From the NCBI GenBank assembly GCA_943331295.2, contig CALQLA020000019.1:23785-87784 (forward strand): 64,000 nucleotides of DNA, given 5' to 3'. The DNA is from Bordetella parapertussis (GTDB taxonomy: Bacteria; Pseudomonadota; Gammaproteobacteria; Burkholderiales; Casimicrobiaceae). This document shows positions 46,476-54,929 of the stretch, piece after piece (within the stretch, counting starts at the first letter, position 1; each line of letters opens with the position of its first letter). A program made the translations under genes and the position numbers. The notes under the pieces were generated by a model, which saw nothing but the letters and a program-made list of their open reading frames with translations, was not told where the DNA came from and searched no databases.

Positions 46476-47554
46476 CGGGAGGCGTTCCAGATCGCGTTGC
46501 GCAACGGCACGAGGGTTTCGTAGCTGCGGTATCGCCACTTCGCGGGCAGCCGGCCCGTGAGCCGGCCCGGACAGCGCGCCTTGTCGTCGTCGCCGCAGTC
46601 GAACAACACCCAGTCGTAGGCGGCAGCGGCGTCGCGGTCGTAGACCTCGCTCTTCACGATCAGGCCGATCCGCACGGCCTTGATGCGCGCGAGCTGCGCC
46701 GGATCGGCTGCGAGCACTTCGGCCGGAGTCCACGGCGCCGCGGTGGCATCGACCCAGGCGTCGAGCACGCCGTCGCCGTCGCTGTCGACGCCGTACTGCG
46801 CCTTGAGGTTGACGATGTTGGAGGCAAGCGGGTTGGGCGCAGCACCGGGGGTGGCAAGGTCGAGGCTCCGCAGCGCGGCGTCGACGACGTCGTAACGGAC
46901 GCGCTCGCCGCGCGCAGGCGGGCCGACGTCGAGCAACAGCGACCCGGCCGGGAACGCGTCCGGCAGCCCGGCGTGAGCGATCTCGACGACGCCGTCGGCA
47001 TCGGGCGCCGTCACTGCGGTGGCGACGGTGGCCGCGCAGCGGCCGTCGCCACGGATCGCGACCAGCGCGTCGCCGGCCGCGAAGCCCGTGGGACTCCGGA
47101 CCGCGAACGGCGCGCCGGCCGGCGCGGCGAGCGCCAGACGCATCGCGGCGGCGAGTGCCGCCGGCGCGCCGTAGCGGACGACGATGCTGTCCGGCGCGCC
47201 GGCGCTCGCGCCGGGCGCGATCAACAGCGGCACGGGACGCTGCGTGGTCGCGACATCGCCGGTGTCGACGCACGTCGCGAGCGCCGCAGCGTTGGCGGCG
47301 AGCGCGTTGCCGGCGTTGCCGATGGCCGCGGCCAGCGTGAAGAGCGCGAGGTTGCCGGTCTGCTGCGCGTCCGCGACGCCGGCGGCATTGCGCCGCGCCC
47401 CTTCCGCATGCGCGAAGAGGTCGAGCATGACGATGGTGGCGGCGAGCCCGACGAGGAGTCCGGCCAGCGTCGCGACGAGGCCGGCGCCGCATTGCCCCTG
47501 GCGGACCTTGCCTGCGCGCGGGCGCGGGTTCCGTGGCCCCGACCCGGGCATCAT
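46472..47554 (-). CDS. pilW: Minor pilin PilW (no Glu5)
   Basis: A 360-residue pilin-like protein. The leader RQGQCGAGLVATLAGLLVGLAA has a Gly at the expected cleavage point but Ala or Thr where the conserved Glu5 (GxxLVEL) should be. The rest contains the PilW type pattern (VRYGAPAALAAAMRLA, then NIVNLKAQYGVDSDGDGVLD). Starts at an ATG (47554) that overlaps the pilV stop; a second ATG follows directly. Confidence 0.82.
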   Translation of the reverse strand: MMPGSGPRNPRPRAGKVRQGQCGAGLVATLAGLLVGLAATIVMLDLFAHAEGARRNAAGVADAQQTGNLALFTLAAAIGNAGNALAANAAALATCVDTGDVATTQRPVPLLIAPGASAGAPDSIVVRYGAPAALAAAMRLALAAPAGAPFAVRSPTGFAAGDALVAIRGDGRCAATVATAVTAPDADGVVEIAHAGLPDAFPAGSLLLDVGPPARGERVRYDVVDAALRSLDLATPGAAPNPLASNIVNLKAQYGVDSDGDGVLDAWVDATAAPWTPAEVLAADPAQLARIKAVRIGLIVKSEVYDRDAAAAYDWVLFDCGDDDKARCPGRLTGRLPAKWRYRSYETLVPLRNAIWNASR

Positions 47555-48039
47555 CGATTGCGGCCGATCACGGCGGTGGCGGAATGGCGGTGCACCGACG
47601 GGTCGCCGGGCAGCTGCCATCGCAGCGTTATCGTGACCCGCCGGCTATCCGCCGACGGACCGGCGTCGACGGTGACCGCCGGCGCATTCGCCGCCTGAGC
47701 GGCGCCGGGCAACTGCTGCGCCAACCGGGCGAGTTCGGCGTATCCCGTTCCACCGGCGTCGCTGGCGTAGCGCGCGGCCAGCATCGCGGGATCGTCGGCC
47801 CACATGCGCCCGAACGCGGCTGCCGCGAGGTGAACGGCTTCGCTGCGGTAATGTGCCGCGCTGACGTGGCGGAACGCGACCGCCTGCACGGCGACGTCCG
47901 CGAGCACGCCGACGGCGAACACCGCGATCGCGACCAGCGCTTCCAGCAGCAGCGCGCCGCGCTGGTGGCCTGGCATGCGCGCCGGCCGTGTCGCCATCGG
48001 CATCGAAGCCATCCGCGCAGAGGGCATCGTGCACGTCAT
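47551..48039 (-). CDS. pilV: Minor pilin PilV
   Basis: Prepilin with HQRG/ALLLEALVAIAVFAVGVLA, a normal class III cleavage site with Glu5. The start is uncertain: 48039 (162 residues, eight bases after pilE) is listed, but ATGs at 48012, 48003 and 47997 are also in frame; the last gives a more usual 14-residue leader (MATRPARMPGHQRG). The stop overlaps pilW. Confidence 0.82.
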   Translation of the reverse strand: MTCTMPSARMASMPMATRPARMPGHQRGALLLEALVAIAVFAVGVLADVAVQAVAFRHVSAAHYRSEAVHLAAAAFGRMWADDPAMLAARYASDAGGTGYAELARLAQQLPGAAQAANAPAVTVDAGPSADSRRVTITLRWQLPGDPSVHRHSATAVIGRNR

Positions 48040-48047
48040 CGCGCGGT

Positions 48048-48503
48048 TCAGCCGCAACTGCCGTCGCGCCGCAACACCCAGCAGCGGTCGCTGCCCACCC
48101 AGCCCGCCGGCACCGCAAGCGTCCGCCGGGTGTTGGCGTGGTCGACGGCGTACGCGAAGCCCTGCGCGCCGCGCCCTTCGAGGCCGGTGGCGGTGATCGC
48201 GTAGGTCGCGGCGGAGGCGGTGCAGTCGATGCGAAAGGCGTCGCCGGGTTCCGGTGCCTGCGGCGGGAAGCCGCATGCGCCGGCACCGTCGTCGTAGCGC
48301 CGGTTGTCGAGGAAGTACTGTTCCAGCCGCACGCGATGGTCGGCCAGCCGCGTGACGGCTTCGATCAGGCGGCCACGCCGCACGTGGTCGGCGTAGTTCG
48401 GCACCGAGATCCCGGCGAGCACCGCGACGATGGCGATGACGACGACGAGCTCGATCAGGGTGAACGCCGGCAGGGCGGCGGCAGCGGCGGACGGACGGCG
48501 CAT
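48048..48503 (-). CDS. pilE: Minor pilin PilE-like
   Basis: A 151-residue prepilin. The segment LPA/FTLIELVVVIAIVAVLAGISVPNY has Ala rather than Gly before the cleavage Phe; Glu5 is present. C-terminal cysteines (GACGF, IDC, DRCWVLRRDGSCG) suggest the usual disulphide loop. AGGAG precedes the ATG at 48503. It follows fimT by 20 bases. Confidence 0.87.
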   Translation of the reverse strand: MRRPSAAAAALPAFTLIELVVVIAIVAVLAGISVPNYADHVRRGRLIEAVTRLADHRVRLEQYFLDNRRYDDGAGACGFPPQAPEPGDAFRIDCTASAATYAITATGLEGRGAQGFAYAVDHANTRRTLAVPAGWVGSDRCWVLRRDGSCG

Positions 48504-48523
48504 GGGATCTCCTCGACGCGGAT

Positions 48524-49159
48524 TCACGGCGGGCAGCGCTCGCGCGTGGTTTCGGTGCGCACGCGACCACTGTTGGCAAGCACGACCCGGACGGCGGGCA
48601 GGCCGGGCCGGCACACGGTGAACGTGCCCATCTGCAGCCCGCCCGCCAGCAGCCGGGCACTGCCGATGCCGGTGAACGACACGTAGTCGGCCAGCGGACG
48701 GTTCGCCTGCACGCGGATGCCCGGCGCCGCGGCGGGCTCGACGCGCAGCACCGGCTCGCCGGCGCCGACGCGGCCGTCGCGATCGGCGTCGACGTGGACG
48801 AGCCACCCGGCTTCCCATCCGGCACCGTCGCCGCATTGGCGGCCGTCGGGCGTGCGACACAGGTTGACGCGCTCGCCGCGCTTGATGGCTTCGGAGCGGG
48901 CGAGGGCAAGACTGCCGGCGAGCTGTTGCGCGTGGTTCGCGAGCTCGGCGCGGGCGATCCATTCGCTGTAGCCGGGAACGGCCACCGCGAGCAGGACCCC
49001 GGCGAGCGCCAGGCCGATCAGGAGCTCGACCAGCGTGACGCCGCGCGCGGCGGCGGCAGGGCTGGCAGCGCCGGCAGCGCCGGCAGCGCCGGCAGCGCCG
49101 GCAGCGCCGGCAGCGCCTTGTGGCGTTGTCGGCCGGACACGGGTGGTTGGAGGCGGCAT
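48524..49159 (-). CDS. fimT: Minor pilin FimT/GspH-type with a repeat-containing leader
   Basis: Prepilin, first gene of the pilin operon. The cleavage site is [21 protein letters not shown]. The mature part ([37 protein letters not shown]) is FimT-like. Starting at ATG 49159 (211 residues; another ATG at 49183 is possible) leaves a leader of about 41 residues, most of which is (Gly-Ala-Ala)n coded by a 9-base tandem repeat. No start codon lies between the repeat and the cleavage site. Confidence 0.83.
   Translation of the reverse strand: MPPPTTRVRPTTPQGAAGAAGAAGAAGAAGAASPAAAARGVTLVELLIGLALAGVLLAVAVPGYSEWIARAELANHAQQLAGSLALARSEAIKRGERVNLCRTPDGRQCGDGAGWEAGWLVHVDADRDGRVGAGEPVLRVEPAAAPGIRVQANRPLADYVSFTGIGSARLLAGGLQMGTFTVCRPGLPAVRVVLANSGRVRTETTRERCPP
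49064..49117. repeat. Six perfect 9-base tandem repeats in the fimT leader
   Basis: GGCAGCGCC repeated six times without change (54 bases). On the coding strand each unit reads Gly-Ala-Ala in frame, so copy-number change would lengthen or shorten the FimT leader by three residues without a frameshift. Confidence 0.93.
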
Positions 49160-49379
49160 GGGCGGGCGCGTCACGACGAGCATCGAATGGCTGGATCGTA
49201 GGCACGCTGCAGGCGCCCGAAAATTGATCGAACGGGCTAAGCCATCCGGCGGTGCGCGAGGGGCCGCCGCGCGCGTGCCGGTGCGGCGCGACTGGCGCCG
49301 CTGCCGGCGACGGGCAATAATCGGGGTCTTCCCGCGCGGCGCCTGGCCGGCCGCGGTCCACCGATGGAGTCGCCGCACG

Positions 49380-50585
49380 ATGAATTCCCCTGTCCACGCC
49401 GCTGCCGGTCCCAAGGCGAAATTCGTCTGGGAAGACCCGCTGCTACTTTCCGAGCAGCTGCTGGAGGAGGAGCGGCTGGTCCGCGATGCGGCGTTCGCGT
49501 ATGCGCAGGACAAGCTGATGCCCCGCGTCACCGCATCGTTCCGCCACGAGACGTCGGACCCGGCGATCTTCCGCGAGATGGGCGCGCTGGGGCTCCTTGG
49601 CGCGACCGTCCCCGTCCAGTACGGCGGCGCCGGCCTCAACTACGTCTGCTACGGCCTCATCGCGCGCGAGATCGAGCGCGTCGACTCGGGCTATCGCTCG
49701 ATGCTGTCGGTGCAGAGCTCGCTCGTGATGTTCCCGATCCTGACCTACGGCAACGAGGCGCAGCGGATGAAATACCTGCCGCGGCTCGCCACCGGCGAAT
49801 GGATCGGCTGTTTCGGCCTGACCGAGCCCAACCACGGTTCCGATCCCGGCAGCATGATCACGCGCGCCCGCGCGGCGCCGGGCGGCTACCGGCTGCACGG
49901 CGCCAAGATGTGGATCTCCAATTCGCCGATCGCCGACGTGTTCGTGGTGTGGGCGAAGACCGACGACGACGTGATCCGCGGCTTCATCCTCGAGAAGGGA
50001 ATGGCCGGCCTGTCGGCGCCGAAGATCGAGGGCAAGTTCAGCCTGCGCACGTCGATCACCGGCGAGATCGTGATGGACGACGTGTTCGTGCCCGCGGCGA
50101 ACCTGCTGCCCGGGGTCGAGGGACTGAAAGGGCCGTTCGGCTGCCTCAACTCGGCGCGCTACGGCATCGCCTGGGGCGCGCTCGGCGCCGCGGAATTCTG
50201 CTGGCATGCGGCGCGCCAGTACACGCTCGACCGCACGCAGTTCGGGCGGCCGCTCGCGGCCAACCAGCTGATCCAGAAGAAGCTCGCCGACATGCAGACC
50301 GAGATCACGCTCGGGCTGCAGGGCTGCCTGCGCCTCGGCCGGCTGAAGGACGAGGGCAAGGCGGCGCCCGAGATCACGTCGATCATGAAGCGCAATTCCT
50401 GCGGGAAGGCGCTCGACGTCGCGCGGATGGCGCGCGACATGCACGGCGGCAACGGCATCGTCGACGAATTCCACGTCATCCGGCACCTGCTCAACCTCGA
50501 GACCGTCAACACCTACGAGGGCACGCACGACGTGCACGCGCTGATCCTCGGCCGCGCGCAGACCGGCATCGCCGCGTTCTTCTGA
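49380..50585 (+). CDS. gcdH: Glutaryl-CoA dehydrogenase (acyl-CoA dehydrogenase family)
   Basis: A 401-residue flavoenzyme that oxidises and decarboxylates glutaryl-CoA to crotonyl-CoA in lysine, tryptophan and benzoate breakdown. The catalytic Glu380 is in [30 protein letters not shown] (about residues 143-157) and [16 protein letters not shown] are typical of the GCDH branch. It begins [20 protein letters not shown]. Next gene starts 17 bases later. Confidence 0.92.
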   Translation: MNSPVHAAAGPKAKFVWEDPLLLSEQLLEEERLVRDAAFAYAQDKLMPRVTASFRHETSDPAIFREMGALGLLGATVPVQYGGAGLNYVCYGLIAREIERVDSGYRSMLSVQSSLVMFPILTYGNEAQRMKYLPRLATGEWIGCFGLTEPNHGSDPGSMITRARAAPGGYRLHGAKMWISNSPIADVFVVWAKTDDDVIRGFILEKGMAGLSAPKIEGKFSLRTSITGEIVMDDVFVPAANLLPGVEGLKGPFGCLNSARYGIAWGALGAAEFCWHAARQYTLDRTQFGRPLAANQLIQKKLADMQTEITLGLQGCLRLGRLKDEGKAAPEITSIMKRNSCGKALDVARMARDMHGGNGIVDEFHVIRHLLNLETVNTYEGTHDVHALILGRAQTGIAAFF

Positions 50586-50602
50586 AGCGCCACGGGGAAT
50601 CG

Positions 50603-51244
50603 ATGCAGCTCCACGACTATTTCCGGTCCTCCGCCGCGTTCCGCGTCCGGATCGCGCTCAACCTGAAGGGCATCGTCCCCGCGCGCACGGCGGTCCACCT
50701 GCGTCACGGCGTCCAGCGCGGGCCGGAATTCCTTGCGCTCAACCCGCAGGGGCTGGTGCCGGTGCTGGTGACCGACGACGGCACGGCCCTGACGCAGTCG
50801 CTGGCGATCATCGAGTGGCTCGACGAGACGCACCCGTCGCCGCCGCTGCTGCCGCCCACGCCCGACGCGCGGGCGCGCGTCCGGGCGCTGGCGCTGGCGA
50901 TGGCCTGCGACATCCATCCGCTCAACAACCTGCGCGTGCTGCACTACCTCGCGAGCCCGCTCGGCGTCCCGGCGCCGGCGCGCGACGAGTGGTATGCGCA
51001 CTGGTGCGCGGTCGGCCTCGCCGCGCTCGAGACGCAGCTCGCGGGCGAGGCGGCCACGGGCAGCTTCTGCCACGGCGACGCGCCGACGCTCGCCGACATC
51101 TGCCTCGTCCCGCAGCTCGCCAACGCGCGCCGCGTCACGGTCGACCTCGCGCCGTTCCCGACGCTGCTGCGGATCGAAGCCGCGTGCCTCGCGCTGCCGG
51201 CGTTCGACGCGGCGCTGCCGGCGCGGCAGCCCGACGCCGAGTAG
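50603..51244 (+). CDS. maiA: Maleylacetoacetate/maleylpyruvate isomerase (zeta-class GST)
   Basis: A 213-residue glutathione-dependent isomerase. The N-terminal motif DYFRSSAAFRVRIALNLKG (about residues 5-23) is the SSxxxRVRIAL signature of zeta GSTs, and PQGLVPVLVTDDG follows. With the FAH-family gene downstream it could run the last steps of gentisate (maleylpyruvate to fumarylpyruvate) or of tyrosine breakdown. Confidence 0.9.
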   Translation: MQLHDYFRSSAAFRVRIALNLKGIVPARTAVHLRHGVQRGPEFLALNPQGLVPVLVTDDGTALTQSLAIIEWLDETHPSPPLLPPTPDARARVRALALAMACDIHPLNNLRVLHYLASPLGVPAPARDEWYAHWCAVGLAALETQLAGEAATGSFCHGDAPTLADICLVPQLANARRVTVDLAPFPTLLRIEAACLALPAFDAALPARQPDAE

Positions 51245-51310
51245 CTTTCCACCCGTCCTTCCCGCGGCCCGGCGCGTTGCCGGCCGCGAATCCACGAAAG
51301 GCAACTACCG

Positions 51311-52018
51311 ATGAGCACAGTCATCCCTGCGTGGGCCGCTCCCACGGTTCCGGTCGCCGGCACCGACGCGGTCTTCCCGGTGCGCCACATCTACTGCGTG
51401 GGCCGCAACTATGCCGAGCACGCGAAGGAGATGGGCGGCGACGCCACCAAGGAGCCGCCGTTCTTCTTCACCAAGCCGGGCGACGCCGTCGTGCCGGTGG
51501 TGGCGCCGGCCGTCGGCGCGATCGCCTATCCGCTGGCGACGAAGAACTTCCATCACGAGATCGAGATGGTGGTCGCGATCGGCCGCCGCGGCGTCCGGCT
51601 GGCACCCGCCGACGCGCTCGCGATCGTCTGGGGCTACGCCGTCGGGCTCGACATGACGCGTCGCGACCTGCAGAACGAAATGCGCGAGAAGAAGCGGCCG
51701 TGGGACATCGGCAAGTCGTTCGCGCAGGCGGCGCCGATCGGCGCGATCCATCCGGTGACGGCGGTCGGCCACCTGGCGAAGGGCAGCATCTGGCTCGACG
51801 TCAACGGCGCGCGGCGGCAGCAGGGCGACCTCGCCGACATGATCTGGGACGTCGCGAACACCATCGCCTTCCTGTCGCAGTTCTACGAGATGCTGCCGGG
51901 CGACCTGATCTACAGCGGCACGCCGGCCGGCGTGGCGGCGGTGGTCCCCGGCGACCGGATGGTGGGCGGGATCGACGGGCTCGGCACGCTGGCGGTCACC
52001 GTCGGGCCGGCGGCGTGA
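51311..52018 (+). CDS. Fumarylacetoacetate hydrolase-family protein (fumarylpyruvate hydrolase-like)
   Basis: A 235-residue hydrolase. FPVRHIYCVGRNYAEHAKEM (about residues 22-41) and EPPFFFTKPGDAVV are as in NagK/fumarylpyruvate hydrolases, and HHEIEMVVAIGRRG holds metal-binding acidic residues. It likely cleaves the isomerase product to fumarate and pyruvate. AAGG precedes the ATG. The next gene overlaps as GTGA. Confidence 0.9.
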   Translation: MSTVIPAWAAPTVPVAGTDAVFPVRHIYCVGRNYAEHAKEMGGDATKEPPFFFTKPGDAVVPVVAPAVGAIAYPLATKNFHHEIEMVVAIGRRGVRLAPADALAIVWGYAVGLDMTRRDLQNEMREKKRPWDIGKSFAQAAPIGAIHPVTAVGHLAKGSIWLDVNGARRQQGDLADMIWDVANTIAFLSQFYEMLPGDLIYSGTPAGVAAVVPGDRMVGGIDGLGTLAVTVGPAA

Positions 52019-52872
52019 CCGGCGCGCTGACGCCGGAGGCGGTCGAGCGCGGCTACAACAACCGCGCCGCGGTTCCCGACCACCCGCAGTGGTTCGTCCG
52101 CTACGCAGCGCTGTCGGCCGCGACCTGCGCCGCGCATCCGCCGCGGCGCGACCTGCGCTACGGCCCGGGCCCGAAGGAGACGCTCGACCTGTTCCTGCCG
52201 GCGGGGCCGGCGCGGGGCACGTTCGCGTTCATCCACGGCGGCTACTGGCGCGCGCTCGACAAGGCCGATGTCGCGTTCGTCGCCTCGCCGTTCGTCGCCG
52301 CCGGCATCGCGGTGGCCGTCGTCAACTACGACCTCTGTCCCGACGTCTCGGTCGCGACCATCGTCGACGAGTGCCGGCGCGCCGTCGCTTGGCTGGCGCG
52401 GGAAGGGCCGGCCCACGGCGCCGGCGGTCCGCTCGTCGTTTCCGGGCACTCGGCCGGCGGGCAGCTCGCCGCGATGCTGCTCGCCACTGACTGGACCGCC
52501 TGGGGACAGGACCGCGACCCCGTCGCCGCCGCCGTCTCGCTGTCCGGCGTGCACGACCTCGCGCCGATGACGCTGTTTTCGTTCAACGTCGACCTGAAGC
52601 TCGACGCCGCGTCCGCGGCGGCGGCGTCACCCGTGGCGTTGGCGCCGCGCTCCGCCGCGCCGCTCGTCGTCGCGGTCGGCGGCGACGAGACCTCCGAGTT
52701 CCTCCGGCAGGCGCAGCTGATGTGGGACGCGTGGCCGGCGAACCGGCCGGCGGGAATGGCGGGGCCGCTCGTCATCCCGGGGCGCAATCACTTCAGCGTC
52801 GTCGCCGACTACGCCGATCCAGCCAGCGCGCTGACGCGGGCGACGCTGGCGCTGTTCCCGCGCGCCGCGTAG
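52015..52872 (+). CDS. Alpha/beta hydrolase (arylformamidase-like)
   Basis: A 285-residue serine hydrolase. The oxyanion motif HGGYW begins at His74 and the nucleophile is Ser146 in SGHSAGGQ; a C-terminal His sits in RNHFSVV. HGGYW is characteristic of kynurenine formamidase-type hydrolases and related carboxylesterases. Its place after the isomerase and hydrolase suggests an esterase or amidase that opens the substrate of the same pathway. Confidence 0.85.
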   Translation: MTGALTPEAVERGYNNRAAVPDHPQWFVRYAALSAATCAAHPPRRDLRYGPGPKETLDLFLPAGPARGTFAFIHGGYWRALDKADVAFVASPFVAAGIAVAVVNYDLCPDVSVATIVDECRRAVAWLAREGPAHGAGGPLVVSGHSAGGQLAAMLLATDWTAWGQDRDPVAAAVSLSGVHDLAPMTLFSFNVDLKLDAASAAAASPVALAPRSAAPLVVAVGGDETSEFLRQAQLMWDAWPANRPAGMAGPLVIPGRNHFSVVADYADPASALTRATLALFPRAA

Positions 52873-52876
52873 CGCG

Positions 52877-52910
52877 TAGCCCGGGTTGAGCGCCCGCTCA
52901 ACCCGGGCTA
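52877..52910. repeat. REP-like perfect palindrome
   Basis: A perfect 16-base inverted repeat (TAGCCCGGGTTGAGCG) around CC. It sits four bases after the hydrolase stop and about 24 bases upstream of the tetR promoter. As RNA it would make a stable hairpin but no T-run follows. Confidence 0.9.
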
Positions 52911-52933
52911 CGGGACGAGCCTCACGGGTGCGA

Positions 52934-52962
52934 TTGACAACTGACCATCGGTCATTTACGCT
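52934..52962 (+). promoter_or_regulatory. Promoter of the tetR-RND operon
   Basis: Perfect -35 TTGACA (52934-52939), 17-base spacer and a weak -10 TACGCT (52957-52962), 41 bases upstream of the tetR start. The first operator lies inside the spacer. Confidence 0.7.
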
Positions 52963-52985
52963 GCCGGCGAAGTGACCACAGGTCA
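52942..52985. promoter_or_regulatory. Two TetR operators
   Basis: Two 13-base palindromes with the same half-sites, TGACCATCGGTCA (52942-52954) and TGACCACAGGTCA (52973-52985), spaced 31 bases centre to centre (about three helical turns). The outer arms also match each other: ACAACTGACC at 52937-52946 and GGTCAGTTGT at 52981-52990. The first overlaps the promoter spacer and the second lies just downstream of the expected start point, a repression layout. Confidence 0.75.
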
Positions 52986-53003
52986 GTTGTTACCCCCAGG
53001 GCA

Positions 53004-53708
53004 ATGCGACAACGCGCGATCCAACCCGTCGACAAGCAGGAACGCCACGACGCCATCCTCGACGCCGCCGAGCGGCTCCTGTCGCGCGCGCCCGAGCGGA
53101 TGGCGAGCGTCGCCGAGGTCGCCGACGAGGCGGGCCTCGCGAAAGGCACGGTGTACCTCTACTTTCCGAGCAAGGAAGAACTGCTGCTGGCGGTCCACGA
53201 GCGCAACCTCGACGTATTCTTCAGCGCGCTCAACGGGCTGTTCGAACGCAGCGAGCGGATCCTCGTCGACGACATGCTCGCGATCACGATTCGGTACACG
53301 GTCGGCCGGCCGCTGTTCCTGCCGCTGGCCGCGCGCTGCTTCGCGCTGATGGCGCAGTCGATCCCGGCACCGGCCGCCGCGGCTTTTCGCGAACGAATGG
53401 CGGCGCGCATGGAACGTGCCGGCGCCGGGGTCGAGCGCCATTTCCCGCGCCTTGCTCCGGGCGAAGGCGTGGCGCGGCTGCGGCACAGTTTCGCGCTGAC
53501 GCTGGGCCTGTGGCAGATGTCGTCGGCGTCGGCCTGCGGCGTGGTCGCGCCGGTGCCGGTCCCTCCGGTCGGCCGCGCCGTCGCCGCGAACGAAGCGATC
53601 TCCGGGCACCCTGCGCAGCTCGAGCCCGCCCCGAGCTACGCGGACGACCTCAACCGGGCGCTGCGCGCGCTCTGGCAGGCGGTCACCGTCCCGGCCCCGC
53701 CTCGCTGA
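53004..53708 (+). CDS. TetR/AcrR family repressor of the RND operon
   Basis: A 234-residue regulator. The helix-turn-helix (MASVAEVADEAGLAKGTVYLYFPSKEELLL) covers about residues 33-62. The large C-terminal ligand domain suggests response to drugs or fatty-acid-like compounds. It lies first in the operon, 13 bases from the adaptor gene, so it should repress itself and the pump through the two palindromes upstream. Confidence 0.9.
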   Translation: MRQRAIQPVDKQERHDAILDAAERLLSRAPERMASVAEVADEAGLAKGTVYLYFPSKEELLLAVHERNLDVFFSALNGLFERSERILVDDMLAITIRYTVGRPLFLPLAARCFALMAQSIPAPAAAAFRERMAARMERAGAGVERHFPRLAPGEGVARLRHSFALTLGLWQMSSASACGVVAPVPVPPVGRAVAANEAISGHPAQLEPAPSYADDLNRALRALWQAVTVPAPPR

Positions 53709-53721
53709 CCAGGAGTAGCCG

Positions 53722-54912
53722 ATGTCCCTGCCTCCCCTGCGCCGGATGGCGCTCATACTGGTGGCCGCGCTGGCCGCGGCCGCCTGCACCCGGCACGAAC
53801 CGGTCACCGAGACCGTCCGCCCGGTGCAGCTCATGCAGGTGGTGCTGGGAGCCGCCGGCGACACCGCGGTGTTCGCCGGCGAAGTGAAGCCGCGCCACGA
53901 GACCGACCTCGGCTTTCGCATCGGCGGCAAGATCGTCTCGCGCGCGGTCGACGTCGGCGCGCGGGTGAAGAAGGGCCAGCTGCTCGCGCGCCTCGACCCG
54001 TCCGACGTCGGGCTGCAGGCCGAGGCGGCGAAGGCGCAGCTCGCCGCCGCCGAGACCGAGTACACGTTCTCCAGGGCGGAGTTCGAGCGCTACCAGACGC
54101 TGCTCGACCAGAAGTTCATCAGCGCCTCGGCGCTCGACGCCAAGCGCAACACGATGAACGCGAATCGCGCGAAGTGGGAGCAGGCGAAGGCGCAGCTCTC
54201 GGTCAGCGCCAACCAGGTGAGCTACGCGACGCTCGCGGCCGACCGGGACGGCGTGATCACCGCGGTCAACGCCGAGGCGGGGCAGGTCGTCACCGCCGGC
54301 CAGTCGGTCGTCCGCCTCGCCGGCAGCGAGGAGCGGGAGGCGGCGATCTCGGTGCCCGAGAACCGCATCGGCGAACTGCGCGCCGCGAAGAGCATCGGCG
54401 TCGTGCTGTGGGCGAATCCGACGCGCTTCCACCCGGGGCGCGTGCGCGAGATCGCGCCTGCGGTCGATCCGGCGACGCGGACGTTCGCCGTGCGGGTATC
54501 GATCCTCGACGCCGACCCGGCGGTGCAGTGGGGAATGACCGCCAACGTCGTGCTGTGGGGAGAAGGCGTCGGCAACGCGGCGCTGCTGCCGCTCACGGCG
54601 CTCCACCAGAAGGACGGCCAGCCGGCGCTGTGGGTGTACGACCCGGCGACGAAGAAGATCGACCTGAAGCCGGTCGCGATCGGCCCCTACCGGGAGGACG
54701 GCGTGGTGATCCTGTCCGGCGTCGCCGGCGGGGAATGGGTCGTCGTCGCCGGCGTGCACAAGCTGGTTGCCGGGCAGACGGTGCGGCCCTACGAGGGCGC
54801 GCCGCCGCCCGCGGCGACGGGCAAGCCGACCGCCGCGGGTGTGCCGGCCGCGCCGGTGGCCCCGGCTCCGGCGCCGGGCACGATACCGCGCCCGGCCGCG
54901 GGCCGCGGCTGA
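53722..54912 (+). CDS. RND efflux periplasmic adaptor (membrane fusion protein)
   Basis: A 396-residue lipoprotein adaptor. The signal ends in a lipobox with Cys22 (LAAAAC), so it is lipid-anchored. Lipoyl halves flank a helical hairpin (RIGGKIVSRAVDVGARVKKG to YATLAADRDGVITAVNAEAG). The C-terminus is Pro/Ala-rich. AGGAG precedes the ATG. It links the permease to an outer-membrane factor not encoded in this window. Confidence 0.91.
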   Translation: MSLPPLRRMALILVAALAAAACTRHEPVTETVRPVQLMQVVLGAAGDTAVFAGEVKPRHETDLGFRIGGKIVSRAVDVGARVKKGQLLARLDPSDVGLQAEAAKAQLAAAETEYTFSRAEFERYQTLLDQKFISASALDAKRNTMNANRAKWEQAKAQLSVSANQVSYATLAADRDGVITAVNAEAGQVVTAGQSVVRLAGSEEREAAISVPENRIGELRAAKSIGVVLWANPTRFHPGRVREIAPAVDPATRTFAVRVSILDADPAVQWGMTANVVLWGEGVGNAALLPLTALHQKDGQPALWVYDPATKKIDLKPVAIGPYREDGVVILSGVAGGEWVVVAGVHKLVAGQTVRPYEGAPPPAATGKPTAAGVPAAPVAPAPAPGTIPRPAAGRG

Positions 54913-54929
54913 TCCGGCTGCGCGCGCTC

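Noticed and set aside
49064..49117. CRISPR-like array
   Set aside because: Units are 9 bases without spacers, in frame within a pilin gene.
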